Source of the DNA: Sitta carolinensis
Taxonomy: Eukaryota; Chordata; Aves; Passeriformes; Sittidae
Assembly: GCA_032173965.1 (NCBI GenBank)
Contig: CM063288.1
Span: 19,379,501-19,443,500, forward strand
DNA length: 64,000 bases
Reading direction: 5' to 3'
Shown in pieces: positions 23,160 through 34,735 of this stretch. Both the position numbers and the translations under genes were made by a program. Position 1 is the first letter of the stretch, and the number at the start of each line of letters is the position of its first letter. The notes below the pieces were generated by a model, which ran no database searches, had not been told where the DNA came from, and worked only from the letters and a program-made list of their open reading frames with translations.

Positions 23160-23375
23160 CCTTGTCCGCTGAAGAGCTTCGCCTCTAGTGTTGCCTGGGT
23201 GAGCAGCGGAGGCAGGCGGGGCGGGGCGCGGCCGCTGCGGGAGCGCTGCCCCCTGCAGGCGCGCTCGGGCGCGGCTGGGCGCCCCCGCGAATTCCCTCTG
23301 CCCGTCGCACTGGGAGCCCCTGCGAGTCCCTGCGCGCCACGGGCACGGCGCTGCCATTGGACACACTTGTAACCG
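23160..23375. promoter_or_regulatory. Orphan GC-rich / CpG-dense island in the BBS5-KLHL41 spacer
   Basis: About 200 bases of very CpG-rich sequence begin 190 bases after the BBS5 stop codon, between AT-rich flanks. It contains GC-box motifs (GGGGCGGGGC near 23220) and a CCAAT box on the minus strand (ATTGG near 23356). It lies in the presumed BBS5 3' UTR or the spacer and does not coincide with the KLHL41 start 1.7 kb downstream. Whether it is a promoter, for example of an antisense or non-coding transcript, or an inserted GC-rich repeat cannot be decided from sequence. Confidence 0.5.
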
Positions 23376-23920
23376 CCTCTGTTTGCAGGATTGTCCTCTT
23401 TCTCTCTCCCCTGACAACACAAATTCGGTCATGGTGTTTCAGACACCCTTAGAGGGCAGGTAGCCACCATTTTTTTAATAACTTCATGGCTTCTGTGTTT
23501 ATGTATTGCCCTTTGGCAGCCAGGACCAGGCAGTGCTTGCCATTTTACACAGAACTATGTCAGAAAAGAAAGCCTCCTCTTTTTCTACCCATGGAGACCA
23601 CTGTCTGAGACAGGGCAGTGTGAGGTGTGCAGTTTAATGCTCAATTTCAAGTATTCATGTATTTATACAGAGTGATGTACTTTCCCATAATTATTATGAT
23701 TGAATTAAATTTCCTTAACTTGTTTAATGATTTGCAACACTGAAATACCATCATACATAGAACATTTGGTATTTAGGCATATTGGTTGTGTTATTGATAG
23801 CGTTAAGAAAAAGCAATTCTGTTCCAAATAATAGCTTTCGTATCTCATAATTTTGCTAAATGTTCAGCACGTATTATTCCAAGTATTTAATTGTAGTCCA
23901 GATATCCTCATACAGTTGTT

Positions 23921-23946
23921 GTTTGTTTGTTTGTTTGTTTGTTTTT
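23921..23946 (+). repeat. (GTTT)n microsatellite
   Basis: About six tandem GTTT units between BBS5 and KLHL41. Confidence 0.9.
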
Positions 23947-24285
23947 GCTAGAGCACTTCTTAAAGCAATGATCTAGAAAATAGGGCACATGCAAATAGAT
24001 TCTGTGTGTGAGTCATTAGACCTTTTATGATGTTATGTGTTACAGAGAAATGAGTCATTTATTGTTTAAAGGAAGACACAGCTGTTACGTTTTCTAGGGT
24101 GATAAAACTTCTGTGCTGTTTTCTATAAATGGAAAAAGTCAAATGAGCTCTCCTCTCAGCTGTTGTTTGAGCAGCTGACTGTTCAAGTAACTTCGATGTG
24201 AATGTAATACTGGTGTTTGTAGATGATCTTTCAAAGTATATATTTTAATTAAATACTACCTATATTGAAAAACAGTCATTATGTC

Positions 24286-24291
24286 AATAAA
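24286..24291 (+). terminator. Candidate poly(A) signal AATAAA for BBS5
   Basis: A canonical AATAAA about 1.3 kb downstream of the BBS5 stop and 0.8 kb upstream of the KLHL41 start. ATTAAA variants also occur at 23704 and 24248, so the signal actually used is uncertain. Confidence 0.35.
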
Positions 24292-24862
24292 CTTTAACAA
24301 TATTATATATTGTTGTAAATCTTGCATTCAAGTAGTTGTATTTTGATCCTGTTTCCATTACATTCAAAGAACATTTTACCATATGGTGGAGACATCAATT
24401 TGAATTATTTTGGAAAGCAAAGCTTTACCTGAAATAACATATATTTTATGTCTTAAGAGTAGTGTTTGGTTTAAAATCAAATGGATATTAAGAAGCAGCC
24501 CAAAAATGTGAGGTCTTAATATCTGAAGAAATTGTATATATGATATGGTTATGTATAAAAATAATCTTAAGCCTTAAAAGGCAATCTATACAAAGTTATG
24601 GAGTTTTTTAGTATCTTTATGACTGCAGCAATGATCTGTATTTAGCAGCTCTGAAAAAGTGCATTAAAACTGACGACTCAATAATACTTCTATTTCAGAA
24701 TATTTGGTAACATGTATCTGTGCAATCTTGCTCATAGCTGTCTCACTGAGGGTCAGATTCTGCTGTCCTTACTCATGTCAAATAATTTATTACATTGCAC
24801 ATAATCTTACTGATTCAATGTGGAGAATGATGGCAAAACCTGACCGTAGTGACTAAGAGCAA

Positions 24863-24962
24863 CAGTTGCTTCTTTCAGTCTTTGACAGCTGCAAGAGCAA
24901 CTCTGTTTTTCCAAACCATCCATCCCAAATTCCGACCTGTAAGAGTATGTACCTATATTTAG
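24863..24962 (+). promoter_or_regulatory. KLHL41: Putative muscle promoter of KLHL41 (E-boxes and MEF2/TATA-like site)
   Basis: Two E-boxes, CAGTTG at 24863-24868 and CAGCTG at 24886-24891 (the core preferred by MyoD-family factors), lie upstream of CTATATTTAG at 24953-24962. The latter fits the MEF2 consensus YTAWWWWTAR exactly and could also act as a TATA-like element. Initiation about 30 bases downstream would give a 5' UTR of roughly 100 bases before the ATG at 25091. This suits a striated-muscle gene; use of the sites is inferred. Confidence 0.45.
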
Positions 24963-25090
24963 CTAGTGAGATTAAGTTGCAGAGGCTTCAAGCAGGGCAA
25001 AAAGCACATTGGTCTGCCTTTTTTACAGACAAACCTTTGGGTAGACAACAGCTACTCTCTACTCCCTCCCCTTTCCCAAGTGTTTGCGAA

Positions 25091-28000
25091 ATGGATTCCC
25101 AAAGGGAACTCACTGAAGAGCTCAGACTTTACCAATCCACCCTCCTTCAGGATGGCCTCAAGGAACTCCTTGAAGAGAAAAAGTTTGTAGATTGCTCTCT
25201 AAAAGCTGGTGACAGAAGCCTGCCTTGCCACAGATTGATTCTGTCGGCATGTAGCCCTTATTTTCGTGAGTATTTCTTATCTGAGCAAAATGAAGAGAAA
25301 AAGAAGGAAGTAGTTCTAGATAATGTTGACCCCAACATCCTGGATATGATTGTTAAATACCTTTATTCAGCAAGTATTGATCTCAATGATTCTAATGTGC
25401 AAGATATTTTTGCTTTGGCCAGCCGCTTTCAGATCCCTTCTGTATTCACTGTGTGTGTCTCCTATCTTCAGAAGAGGCTTGCTGTTGGTAACTGTCTGGC
25501 CATCCTCCGGTTAGGTGTTCTGCTTGATTGCCCAAGACTTGCATTTTCTGCCCGTGATTTTGTTTCAGATCATTTTGTACAGATCTGCAAAGAAGAAGAC
25601 TTCATGCAGCTTGCCCCGCATGAACTTATCTCCGTTATTTCACCTGACAGTTTAAACGTAGAGAAGGAAGAACTGGTATTTGAAGCAGTAATGAGATGGG
25701 TCCGAACAGACAAGGAGAACAGAGTAAAGAGCCTGGGGGAAATTTTTGACTGCATACGTTTTCGTCTAATGCCAGAAAAGTATTTCAAAGAACAGGTTGA
25801 GAAGGATGATATAATTAAAAGCAACTCAGACCTTCAGAAAAAAGTAAAGATTATTAAGGATGCTTTTGCTGGAAAACTGCCTGACTCTAGCAAAAGCACA
25901 GAAAAGTCAACCAAAGGGGAGGTGAATGGTGATGTAGGAGATGAAGATTTACTGCCTGGCTACCTAAACGACCTTCCCAGGCATGGCATGTTTGTCAAAG
26001 ACTTGATTCTTCTAGTTAATGACACTGCTGCAGTAGCCTATGATCCTCTTGAAAATGAATGCTACCTAGCAGCCCTCGCCGAACAGATTCCCAGAAATCA
26101 TTCCAGTATAGTTACCAAACAAAATCAGGTCTATATTGTTGGAGGACTCTATGTGGAAGAGGAGAACAAGGATCAGCCTTTCCAGTCATACTTCTTCCAG
26201 GTACAAGCTTTATAATTGTTGGTATAATAATAGATGCTTATAAAGGTTACTTAAAAGTGTTCTGAGTTTCTGCAAGTGGGTTAATCTAGTGTCTTTGTAT
26301 GGTGATGGAGAGAAGTATCTAGGGAGGGTTATTTTTGTCTCAGAGACAGAAATGAAACTGAGAGACTTCTTTTTCAAGATTAACCCCTGGTGAGATCTCA
26401 GAAAACATTAAAAAGATTAGTATATTTTATCTAGGCACTGGCTTTCATTAAGGCCCAGATTTTTCATGGTAGAGATGTCTAAATTTTGTTCTAATTAAAT
26501 TTTCGTAAAATGCTTTTTACATATTTTTGTTAACTTTGATGAAAGTTGTAATGCTTTAGCTGGTTTAGATCTGATGAGAGATCTTTCCTTTTCTGCATCT
26601 GAAATACTTTCAGGACAGCAGTAATGTCTGTATTTTAAGTGCAATTTCTGTCACTAAAATTGTGGAACTCCTTTTTGTCATATCTACATTTGAAACCCTA
26701 AGGGCCCTATAAATATGTAATTTAGGAGGGTCTTTTTCTTGGCAAACTGTCAGTGTCAATACACTAAATACCATGTTTCAACTGATTGTAATTATATCTT
26801 TGTAAATATGTATAATATAAGACTGATTAGTATTAACCATAAGTCCACAATGTATTTCAGGAAAATTAGCAAAAATGCAGTTTGTCGTGCTTATACCATA
26901 AACTAAGTCTGTTGTGTCTTTAGCTACATGCTTTGGTGTATATTTGAACTGTTTTATGGTGAATTATGCAATATGCTGCTGGTCACGTCCTCTCTTTAGG
27001 TGCACTGGCCTAAAAGAGTAAAAGTAGGTCCTGTTTCAATATAAAATAAAGCACAGTAATAAGCAGTGATAGAATTTTGAAGCGTTCAGATATTAAAAAA
27101 TGCAAATATTGTTTATAGGAGTATGGAGTACTCAATTGACACACAATTAAAGACTTGGTCTCAGACATTTGTTACATCGATGAGAGGGAAGTCTTAGTTT
27201 GTAGGGGAGGGACTAACACTGTTTCATTTCCTTATGTAGGTGTAAAACACCAATCACTGAAGTGAAAAGCTTGTTACAGAAATATTCTTCCAATAGAAGT
27301 AACACATTGATGTTGTAATGTGTATTTAGTCCAGAACTGAATAAGTCTCAGGCTATTAGAAAGGGGCCTCTGAGAAACTAAACCTCAAGACTTATACTAA
27401 AAATAGATTAAATTTTCAAAATTCTATTTTATATATCAATATCTGTTCCTGAAATCATGTTTGTTTGCTAGTCATCTATAGGCTTGCTTGCTGCTGCTAT
27501 TCCCTATAGTTAAAATACTTGTCTGCATTACCCATGTGGCTGTTGTTCTCTCCAAAATATTAATGTGCTGCCAAACCAGTTTTCATTTGCTGATCTTCAC
27601 TTTTCCACCAGTGAAACATTGTATTTGGTAGCTTGCAACCTAGGAGAAAACAAGGCTACCACTGGCTCGAAAATGCATGACAAGCTGATGCCCTCTCAGC
27701 ATATGTCATCTTGAAGACTTAAATAAGCTGTGGTCTCTGAGGGGTACATCTTCTCATTACCCCACCCAGATCCAGCTACTGGGGAAATCCATGTCCAGGA
27801 ACTACATTTCACTATTGCAATAAAATTTTCTGCCCAACAGGGGTGGTCTGTCAAATTTGGGAGATATATTTAGCATAGAAACCTTGACTGTGGAACATAC
27901 TTCTGGAAAAAGAATGTCACTAAGCTACATCCTGAACTTTATTTTCACTGAACTTTCTTATGCTTTCTATCAAATGCCTTTATACCCACACAAACTCTTC

Positions 28001-31000
28001 TCTTACCCTCCCTTCCTATACCAATGTCCAGCAAATCAATATGCAGTAGGTCTGAGAAAATAGTTCTTTTTTGAATGTTAGAGATAATTCATGTTCAATC
28101 ACAAGTTCTCAGATCAAAACAAAAAGTAAACACCATAGTTCTAGGAAAATTCTGGTTTATTTTGTCATCTGTCCTGCTGCTACTTCTCCTTTGGTGTTTT
28201 TAGCATACTGGCTGTGAATTGAGAGAGCCTTGAGAGTACTGCAGTAAAAATGACATCAATATTATTGCTGAGGAAGCTGCAGTGATTTCCTATTTTGCTA
28301 AAGAGTAAAGTCTTTTTTGTGTCTTCAGAGATCTCATGAACTTTTCATGGTATTTGTGATGAAACATCTGTTGCCCTAGGGATTGCAAAAGAGACATCTC
28401 TGCCATTTGTCATGTGATGTCTCCTGATGATCAGTAAGAAGAACCATGTAAGCGTGCCTGGCACCTCATTGTAGCAATGAGCACAACCAGCTAAACGTAC
28501 AGGTGTGGGACTGCAGGAGTGGCTGCTCCCTTGGGTGGGAAGAAGAACCATGTGTTCTTTCCAACATGGTAGGGAACCAAGAGTGAGGGAACTTTGTATA
28601 AGGAAGAAGAGCTTAATAAAAAGGCAAGGAACCAGTGAGGATGAGCAGACACAAAGAGGGTTGTATGGCATTGACTCTGCTAGATCTCAGCACAGTGAAG
28701 CATGGATGAAGAAGACATCATTCATTTGTGGCACTGAGGGAAGGGCAGGTTGTTCAGGCAAGCAGATTTGCTGTTGAGAGACTCTGAGTGCCAAAAGATA
28801 AATTCTGTGGAACAGTGTTCACTGTGTGGATTTTTGCTCTTTGCCTCTCCTAACCCTTCCTGTTCTGCTGCTCTTTCAGCTGGATAGCATTGCTGGTGAG
28901 TGGGTTGCCCTTCCTCCACTGCCGTCAGCCAGGTGTCTCTTCGGGCTGGGAGAGTCGGACAACAAGATCTATGTAATAGCAGGCAAGGACCTTCGCACTG
29001 AGGAGTCGCTAGATTCAGTATTGTGCTATGACCCTGTGTATGTTTCAGATTCAGTTATGCCCACAGACGACATGTAGACAGCCCATTGTTAGTTGAAAAA
29101 ACCTAACAGTGATCTTCTTGTTCCAGGGCAATGAAATGGGGTGAGATCAAAAAACTGCCCATCAAAGTATATGGCCATGCAACTATCTCAAACAATGGAT
29201 TGATATATTGTCTTGGTGGAAAAACTGATGATAAGTGAGTTTCTAAGTCTTTTTATGACAATGATATTATCTTCTTGGTTCTTAATAGATAATATGTCCT
29301 CATACTCAGAAATGAGGATTTCCTTTTTCTGCATCTCTGGATTAAGGTTGCTAACAGTCTGGCAGAGGGGAACACATTATGGTATGTAGGATATATTTTT
29401 TGGTGATAAGGTGAATTAAATATAAATAGTAATCCAGTTTGCTATTTTAATAACCATACTTATTTCCAAGGCAAATTTTACTTAAACTGCAGACAAATTA
29501 GTAATACATAGCTATGAAAGAAATACTGAAAGTATTCTTTCAGATAGAAATACCTAGGTGCCCTGGAATTAATCGTCTCGGTTTTTCCAATTTTCTGACC
29601 TGTGATATCTGTTACACCTTAATGGATATGACATAAGGAAAATAAAAGTCTTCACTCACACTGAACATGTGATGGTAATTTTTAAGTGTTTTTATAGGGG
29701 ATATTTAGGATAAAAGTTTGTCTTATCAGCCAAAACACCATCATAATCTTTCCTTTATATAACCTTTGCTATATATTCCTCCACAAATCCATCTCAATAC
29801 AGTATGCTGGGAAAGGATATTGTCTTTCTCCTCAAAGGTACAGAAATGGCTGCCCTGTGTAATGTAAACCACATTTGAGTTAGTCCTATGGATGTGAGTA
29901 ATGCTTTGTAGACATTGCAAGGATTCTCAGATTAGATATAAGAAGGGATCTCCAGGAACGGAAAGAGGTGGTATAGATAAACCCATACAGTCTACCTCAA
30001 TTAGATCTATTTGGAACAAGTCAAAAGTTCTTTAGAAATGATCACTGGTTTTCATTTTGCTCCCCAGGAAATGCACCAATAGATTATTTGTGTACAATCC
30101 CAAGAAAGGAGACTGGAGAGACCTAGCTCCAATGAAAGTGCCTCGCTCAATGTTTGGAACAGCCATCCATAAGGGCAAGATTGTCATTGCAGGTGGTGTC
30201 ACTGAGGAGGGCCTTACTGCATCTGTTGAAGCTTTTGATCTGACCACCAATAAGTGAGTGCAATATTTAAGCTATTTTAATCAAGTGTTTTATCATCTAG
30301 GCTTTTAGGAGCTCTGAGGTAAGAGTCACAAAGCTGTTTAGGTACCTATGAGCCCAGTGAGACATTGGGTCTACAGTCACATCTTCAGCAACAACAGCAG
30401 CAGTTTACAGAGCAGGTCTCTAGACATTTTTCCTGCACCCACACACACTCAAATTATTATGCTAGTGCCACTCAAAATAAATATGCATTTTGGAAACTAT
30501 AGGGAAGAATGAGAATAACTGGGGAATAGTATGTCTGTTTGAAGCATATTATTGAAGAATCAGGGAATCTGTAAGAAGTTGTCCCTGGGAAGAGATTACA
30601 GGGACATTAAGAGATGTCTTAACAGCGTAATTGTGTCACTTAAGAGTTGCAGAAGTCACTGAGGGGATGGAGACACTGGAACTTACTGTTGATAAATCAC
30701 AGAATTTTTTCCTTTTACTAAACCATGGCCTTGGTACCTGAATTTGTTGCCCAGATAAGTATTTTAGTGCGTTCAGTTTACAGTATTTCTTATGTGTTTA
30801 ACTTTTTTTCTTTTCATCCTTAGATGGGAGATAATGCCTGAATTTCCCCAAGAGAGAAGTTCTATTAGTTTAGTCACTTTAAGTGGAGCTTTGTACGCTA
30901 TTGGAGGCTTTGCAATGATTCAACTTGAATCCAAAGAATTTGCACCTAGTGAAGTCACTGACATATGGAAGTAAGTTTAATTTTAGTCACTCTTTCCTGG

Positions 31001-31713
31001 TCAAAAGTCTTATCTAAAATTGAGATTTGTAGACACTGGAGGCTAACAGGTTTTTTTTCTATGCCTATAAAAACATTCTTTTTTGACACTGTGATGCAGG
31101 AAAGCATGTATACACAGAGGCCTGTACATACTCATCTGTTGATAGTCAAATGAGAATCTGTTCCAAGGGAGTCAGAAGTCCCTATCTCCTAGATTTTTTT
31201 TGAGCTAATCACAGCAGCAGTGATGAGACATCATATCTCTGCTACGACTTAGTTGCTAATGAAAATTCATTTGCATGTTTTAGTTGGCAGTAGGAAGGAA
31301 AACCCCCCAAATTTATATACAAGAATCTGAAGAAATTCAGAAGGGATGCTTAAGGAGGAAGCTTTTTTTAAGCATGACACAAGTCAGCAACAAGCTTTAG
31401 GGACCAGAAAAAGAATAACTTGTATGCAAGAACATCTTTCTGTTCTGGAGTAGAGGACAAAAGCAGCCTTTCGTGGCACCCTTCAGCACATGGTTGCTTC
31501 AAGCCTTAGCAACAGGCTTGTAGCTTGTTGCTTCAGTATGTGTGCTGAAGCATCAAACTCAAATTTAAAGAAGCTATTTTCTAACATTTTTTTAAATGCA
31601 GGTATGATGATGAGAAGAAGGAATGGGTTGGCATACTGAAAGAAATCCGATATGCTACTGGAGCCTCCTGTCTGGCCACACGCTTAAACCTCTTCAAGTT
31701 ATCAAAACTGTAA
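25091..31713 (+). CDS. KLHL41: KLHL41 (KBTBD10, sarcosin), BTB-Kelch CUL3 adaptor of muscle
   Basis: Muscle BTB-BACK-Kelch protein: substrate adaptor of CUL3 ubiquitin ligase that also stabilises sarcomeric nebulin; human mutations cause nemaline myopathy. Six coding exons join to 606 aa, the human length: 25091-26200, 28880-29037, 29127-29234, 30068-30253, 30824-30970, 31602-31713. Exon 1 encodes the BTB domain (about residues 33-100, with FVDCSLKAG and [19 protein letters not shown]), the BACK domain (about 135-237, with [17 protein letters not shown]) and the linker. Kelch blades follow from about residue 340; the GG doublets of [23 protein letters not shown] and AIGGFAM are visible. The protein ends LFKLSKL. 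All introns are GT-AG. The start at [15 protein letters not shown] matches the family, although the frame stays open upstream to 24866 with an in-frame ATG at 24947. No defect seen. Confidence 0.97.
26201..28879 (+). other. KLHL41 intron 1, no further element recognised
   Basis: The largest intron of KLHL41. Short open frames around 28.5-28.8 kb show no domain and are treated as chance. Confidence 0.6.
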
Positions 31714-34464
31714 ACAAAATGCTAGAATATATAGTATGCTGAGGGAGTTTTGATAGGCTCTTCTGGTTTTGTTGCATGAAAATGTTACCAAATTGTACAG
31801 TTTTGTAGCAGCATACTAGTCATACTGGGAACTGTTAAATAGTTCATTAGTCTGTCCACTTCTTAAGATACTTCCTGGCTAACCAGCAACCACTGAATTT
31901 TTACCAGTGTTTAAATTTCTAAACGATCATAATTAATGTTGATTAGATTAGGATTTTGGCAAGAACTCAATTTTCCACTCTGTGAAACTGTAAACAGCAA
32001 TAGTTAGACTTCCTTGCACTCAATATTCGTGGCTTGTCCTCCAAACAATGTGCATGAATTAATTAAGTTAAATACAATTAATAGGTAGCTAATTTTATTC
32101 TAACTGGCTGTTTGTATGGACAAAAATTTCCCCTTTTAGTAATGTATGTAAATCCTGCACTCTTCAACGATATCTTGGAAATATTCTCATCACAGACCTC
32201 AAAAAAATAATTTAGCTTGGAACTGAAATTAATGTTTTAAACAAAAGTGGCTTAATACTATGTGGCTTAATAAATGCCCGTCCCAGCCAAAGCTATACTA
32301 GTAGACAGAGGAGAGGGTAGAGAGTTAACAAGGTTAGTAGCTCTACTGTTTAACCTACTATGTATAGACTTCAGATAACAAGGATTTTCCACTTTTTTTA
32401 TGCTTTTATATTTATTTCCAAAGCAAATATTTTATGGATGTTTTTCTCAGAGATCTGAGGCAAATAACAAGCATTCATGAAAAAGTCCTAAACGAACTAT
32501 CTTTAGCAAATACCTGTGACAGAGAGGACTTTTTCATTTACTACAGTTGATGCATTTTGACGTTGAAACTTTTAACAATTAAACTTCGTTTTTAAAACTA
32601 TAAAAGTATCACTTGATGGCATCTTTTATTAGTGATTAGCTCATCATCACTATCATATTGACAGGACACAGATCTCTTAGTACAGCCTTTGCCCAAAATA
32701 GAGCACTCAGTTTTCTTCAGAGCATGATTAACCATGTTTTTGTAGAGTATCTCTTCAAACAATTTCTCCGTTGCACAAAGAGGGTGTCATCAATCTACAG
32801 GATTTCATAAATTTAAATCTAATTACAACTGGTGTAGCAGGAAAACTGGAAAAGAAGGTCACCACACCTGAATGAAGAGCAATGGCAACTATCAAATGAC
32901 CCCTTGCATTGCCTTCCTATGAGACAGAAGTAAACATATGCAGAGGCACAGCCCTCATAGTTCATTTCAGTATGTTACTGTCCACTAGTATTTAATCTGT
33001 AGGGCATTTTCCCTTTAGTACCCAAATCTGCAGGTGTGCTTAGCACCTTTTTATTTGCTCTAGTTAGATCGCTGGTTTACACCACCCATCTGCTCTAACA
33101 CTTGCTGATTTAATACAGAAAGAATGAGTGCAAAAAATCAAGGACAACACATTTTACTGAATTGCTTTTTTATTTGCTTTTCTTCAATGCCCTTTCTGGA
33201 CCACTTATAACAAGTTTTAATCCTTTTCCCATTGGTCATACTCATAAATTTAGCTATACATAATTTGAAGAAAACTGGCTTGGTAGAGTGACTGGTAGAA
33301 CCCTGAAAAGCAGGGTTCAGCTCAAACACAACCACTGTGACTGATAAGTTCAGCCACTGCCACCTTTCTTACACTCTGAGGCTGCTACCTGAAGGCTGTC
33401 TGTACAGAAGCAGTCATATGATACCTCTTTGATACGTACATCACCTTCTGAAATAATACCTATATTTATGATTGTCCTTCTCCATTTTATACAAAATATA
33501 ATGCCCATAGAATCCTTCTGTGTGCTGTGCCTTCAATGACATTTCCTCAATGCAGTCGTTACCTCTTGGTGCCCTTGTCCATTTGATAACCCTAAGTGTC
33601 TACACTACCATCTGCTAGTTTTGTCAGTCATCCCACAAACATGAGGGCTGCCTCAGAAGGAAAGTACCTTACAGCTTAGATCAGTTCTGTTGGTTTTTCC
33701 TGACTTTCCGTTCCTGTCCCAATTTGTATTCAGTTAATAAAAAATTTTTCTTCTGCTACTGGATAGTAAAAAGCCCAGTGTCAGCCAAATGCATAATGGC
33801 CAATTCAGATATGCACTTGCTTATCTCTGCCAGGTTTCAAGTGAAGTGGTAAAAGAATGTGTCCTGCTTCTACCAAATAAGCAAGAAAACATATCCTCAT
33901 TGTGCATGAGAGAAAACAGGCATAGCTGGCAGTCATCCAAAGGTGATGGCAGCAGTAGGCACAACATGGCTGCCTCTGGAAATGGGATGATTTGCCAAGC
34001 ACGACACCCCTGCAGTTACTGCTCTACAATGAACAGTAGAGCAATACTACTATTCTACTTCTTCCGTCTACATCTCAGTGTCTTATGCCTCCTGCACAAA
34101 CCCTGGCAGGGCTTTCATGTCTTGAAGGTGTTCTGGAAGGTCAGCTATTCTTCTGCACACACCAGATCACAGGGTAGAAGCAGCTGTAGGTTCCTCACCA
34201 TACAACACTCTCCCCCAGCACAGTCCCCCCCAGTACCTCTGTTCTGAGAATGGAAACTGAATGGCTCTAAATGCAGCCCTATTCTTAGCAAATCTGCATT
34301 TCAGTTTCTTGGTTTCAAGAGTACAAATACTGTTTGATTCCTAACTGCTCATTCTGTCACATGCTGGAGGACAGACATAGTAGATTGCTGACTCCACTCT
34401 CCTAGTCAATAGTATTTCCAACTTTTTTTGTGGAGGTTTTATGTCTGGCTAAGCCTCTGTGCTA
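31714..34464. other. Convergent spacer between KLHL41 and FASTKD1
   Basis: Three kilobases between two 3' ends, presumably mostly 3' UTR of both genes. Frames at 33.8-34.25 kb are not coding by any sign I can see. A short inverted repeat (TGCTCTAC at 34020, GTAGAGCA at 34036) could form an 8-bp stem with an 8-base loop. Nothing else is recognised. Confidence 0.55.
32269..32274 (+). terminator. Candidate poly(A) signal AATAAA for KLHL41
   Basis: First canonical AATAAA downstream of the KLHL41 stop, 556 bases after it. Alternatives are ATTAAA at 32578 and AATAAA at 33736. Confidence 0.4.
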
Positions 34465-34470
34465 TTTATT
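34465..34470 (-). terminator. Candidate poly(A) signal for FASTKD1
   Basis: AATAAA on the minus strand 266 bases beyond the FASTKD1 stop. A second one lies at 33169-33174 on the same strand. Confidence 0.4.
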
Positions 34471-34735
34471 TAGGAGATAATAATGTAATTTGATTGCAAA
34501 ACTGCCAGATTCATGTGCTTGTAATAGCTTCCAGATAATGAGAAATTTTAAGCATCCTTATCACATCTTCACAGCCCACTGTGACCTGCCTTTTTCAATC
34601 CCTAACCAATTGAGGATTAAATCTCTTTATATCTGATGACCTTGGCAAGCTGTAGTCCAGCTAATACTGATAAAGAGATCTTTGGAACTTAAGTATTCCA
34701 GGATTATGAGATGTTTGATGGCACATGAACTGTTT

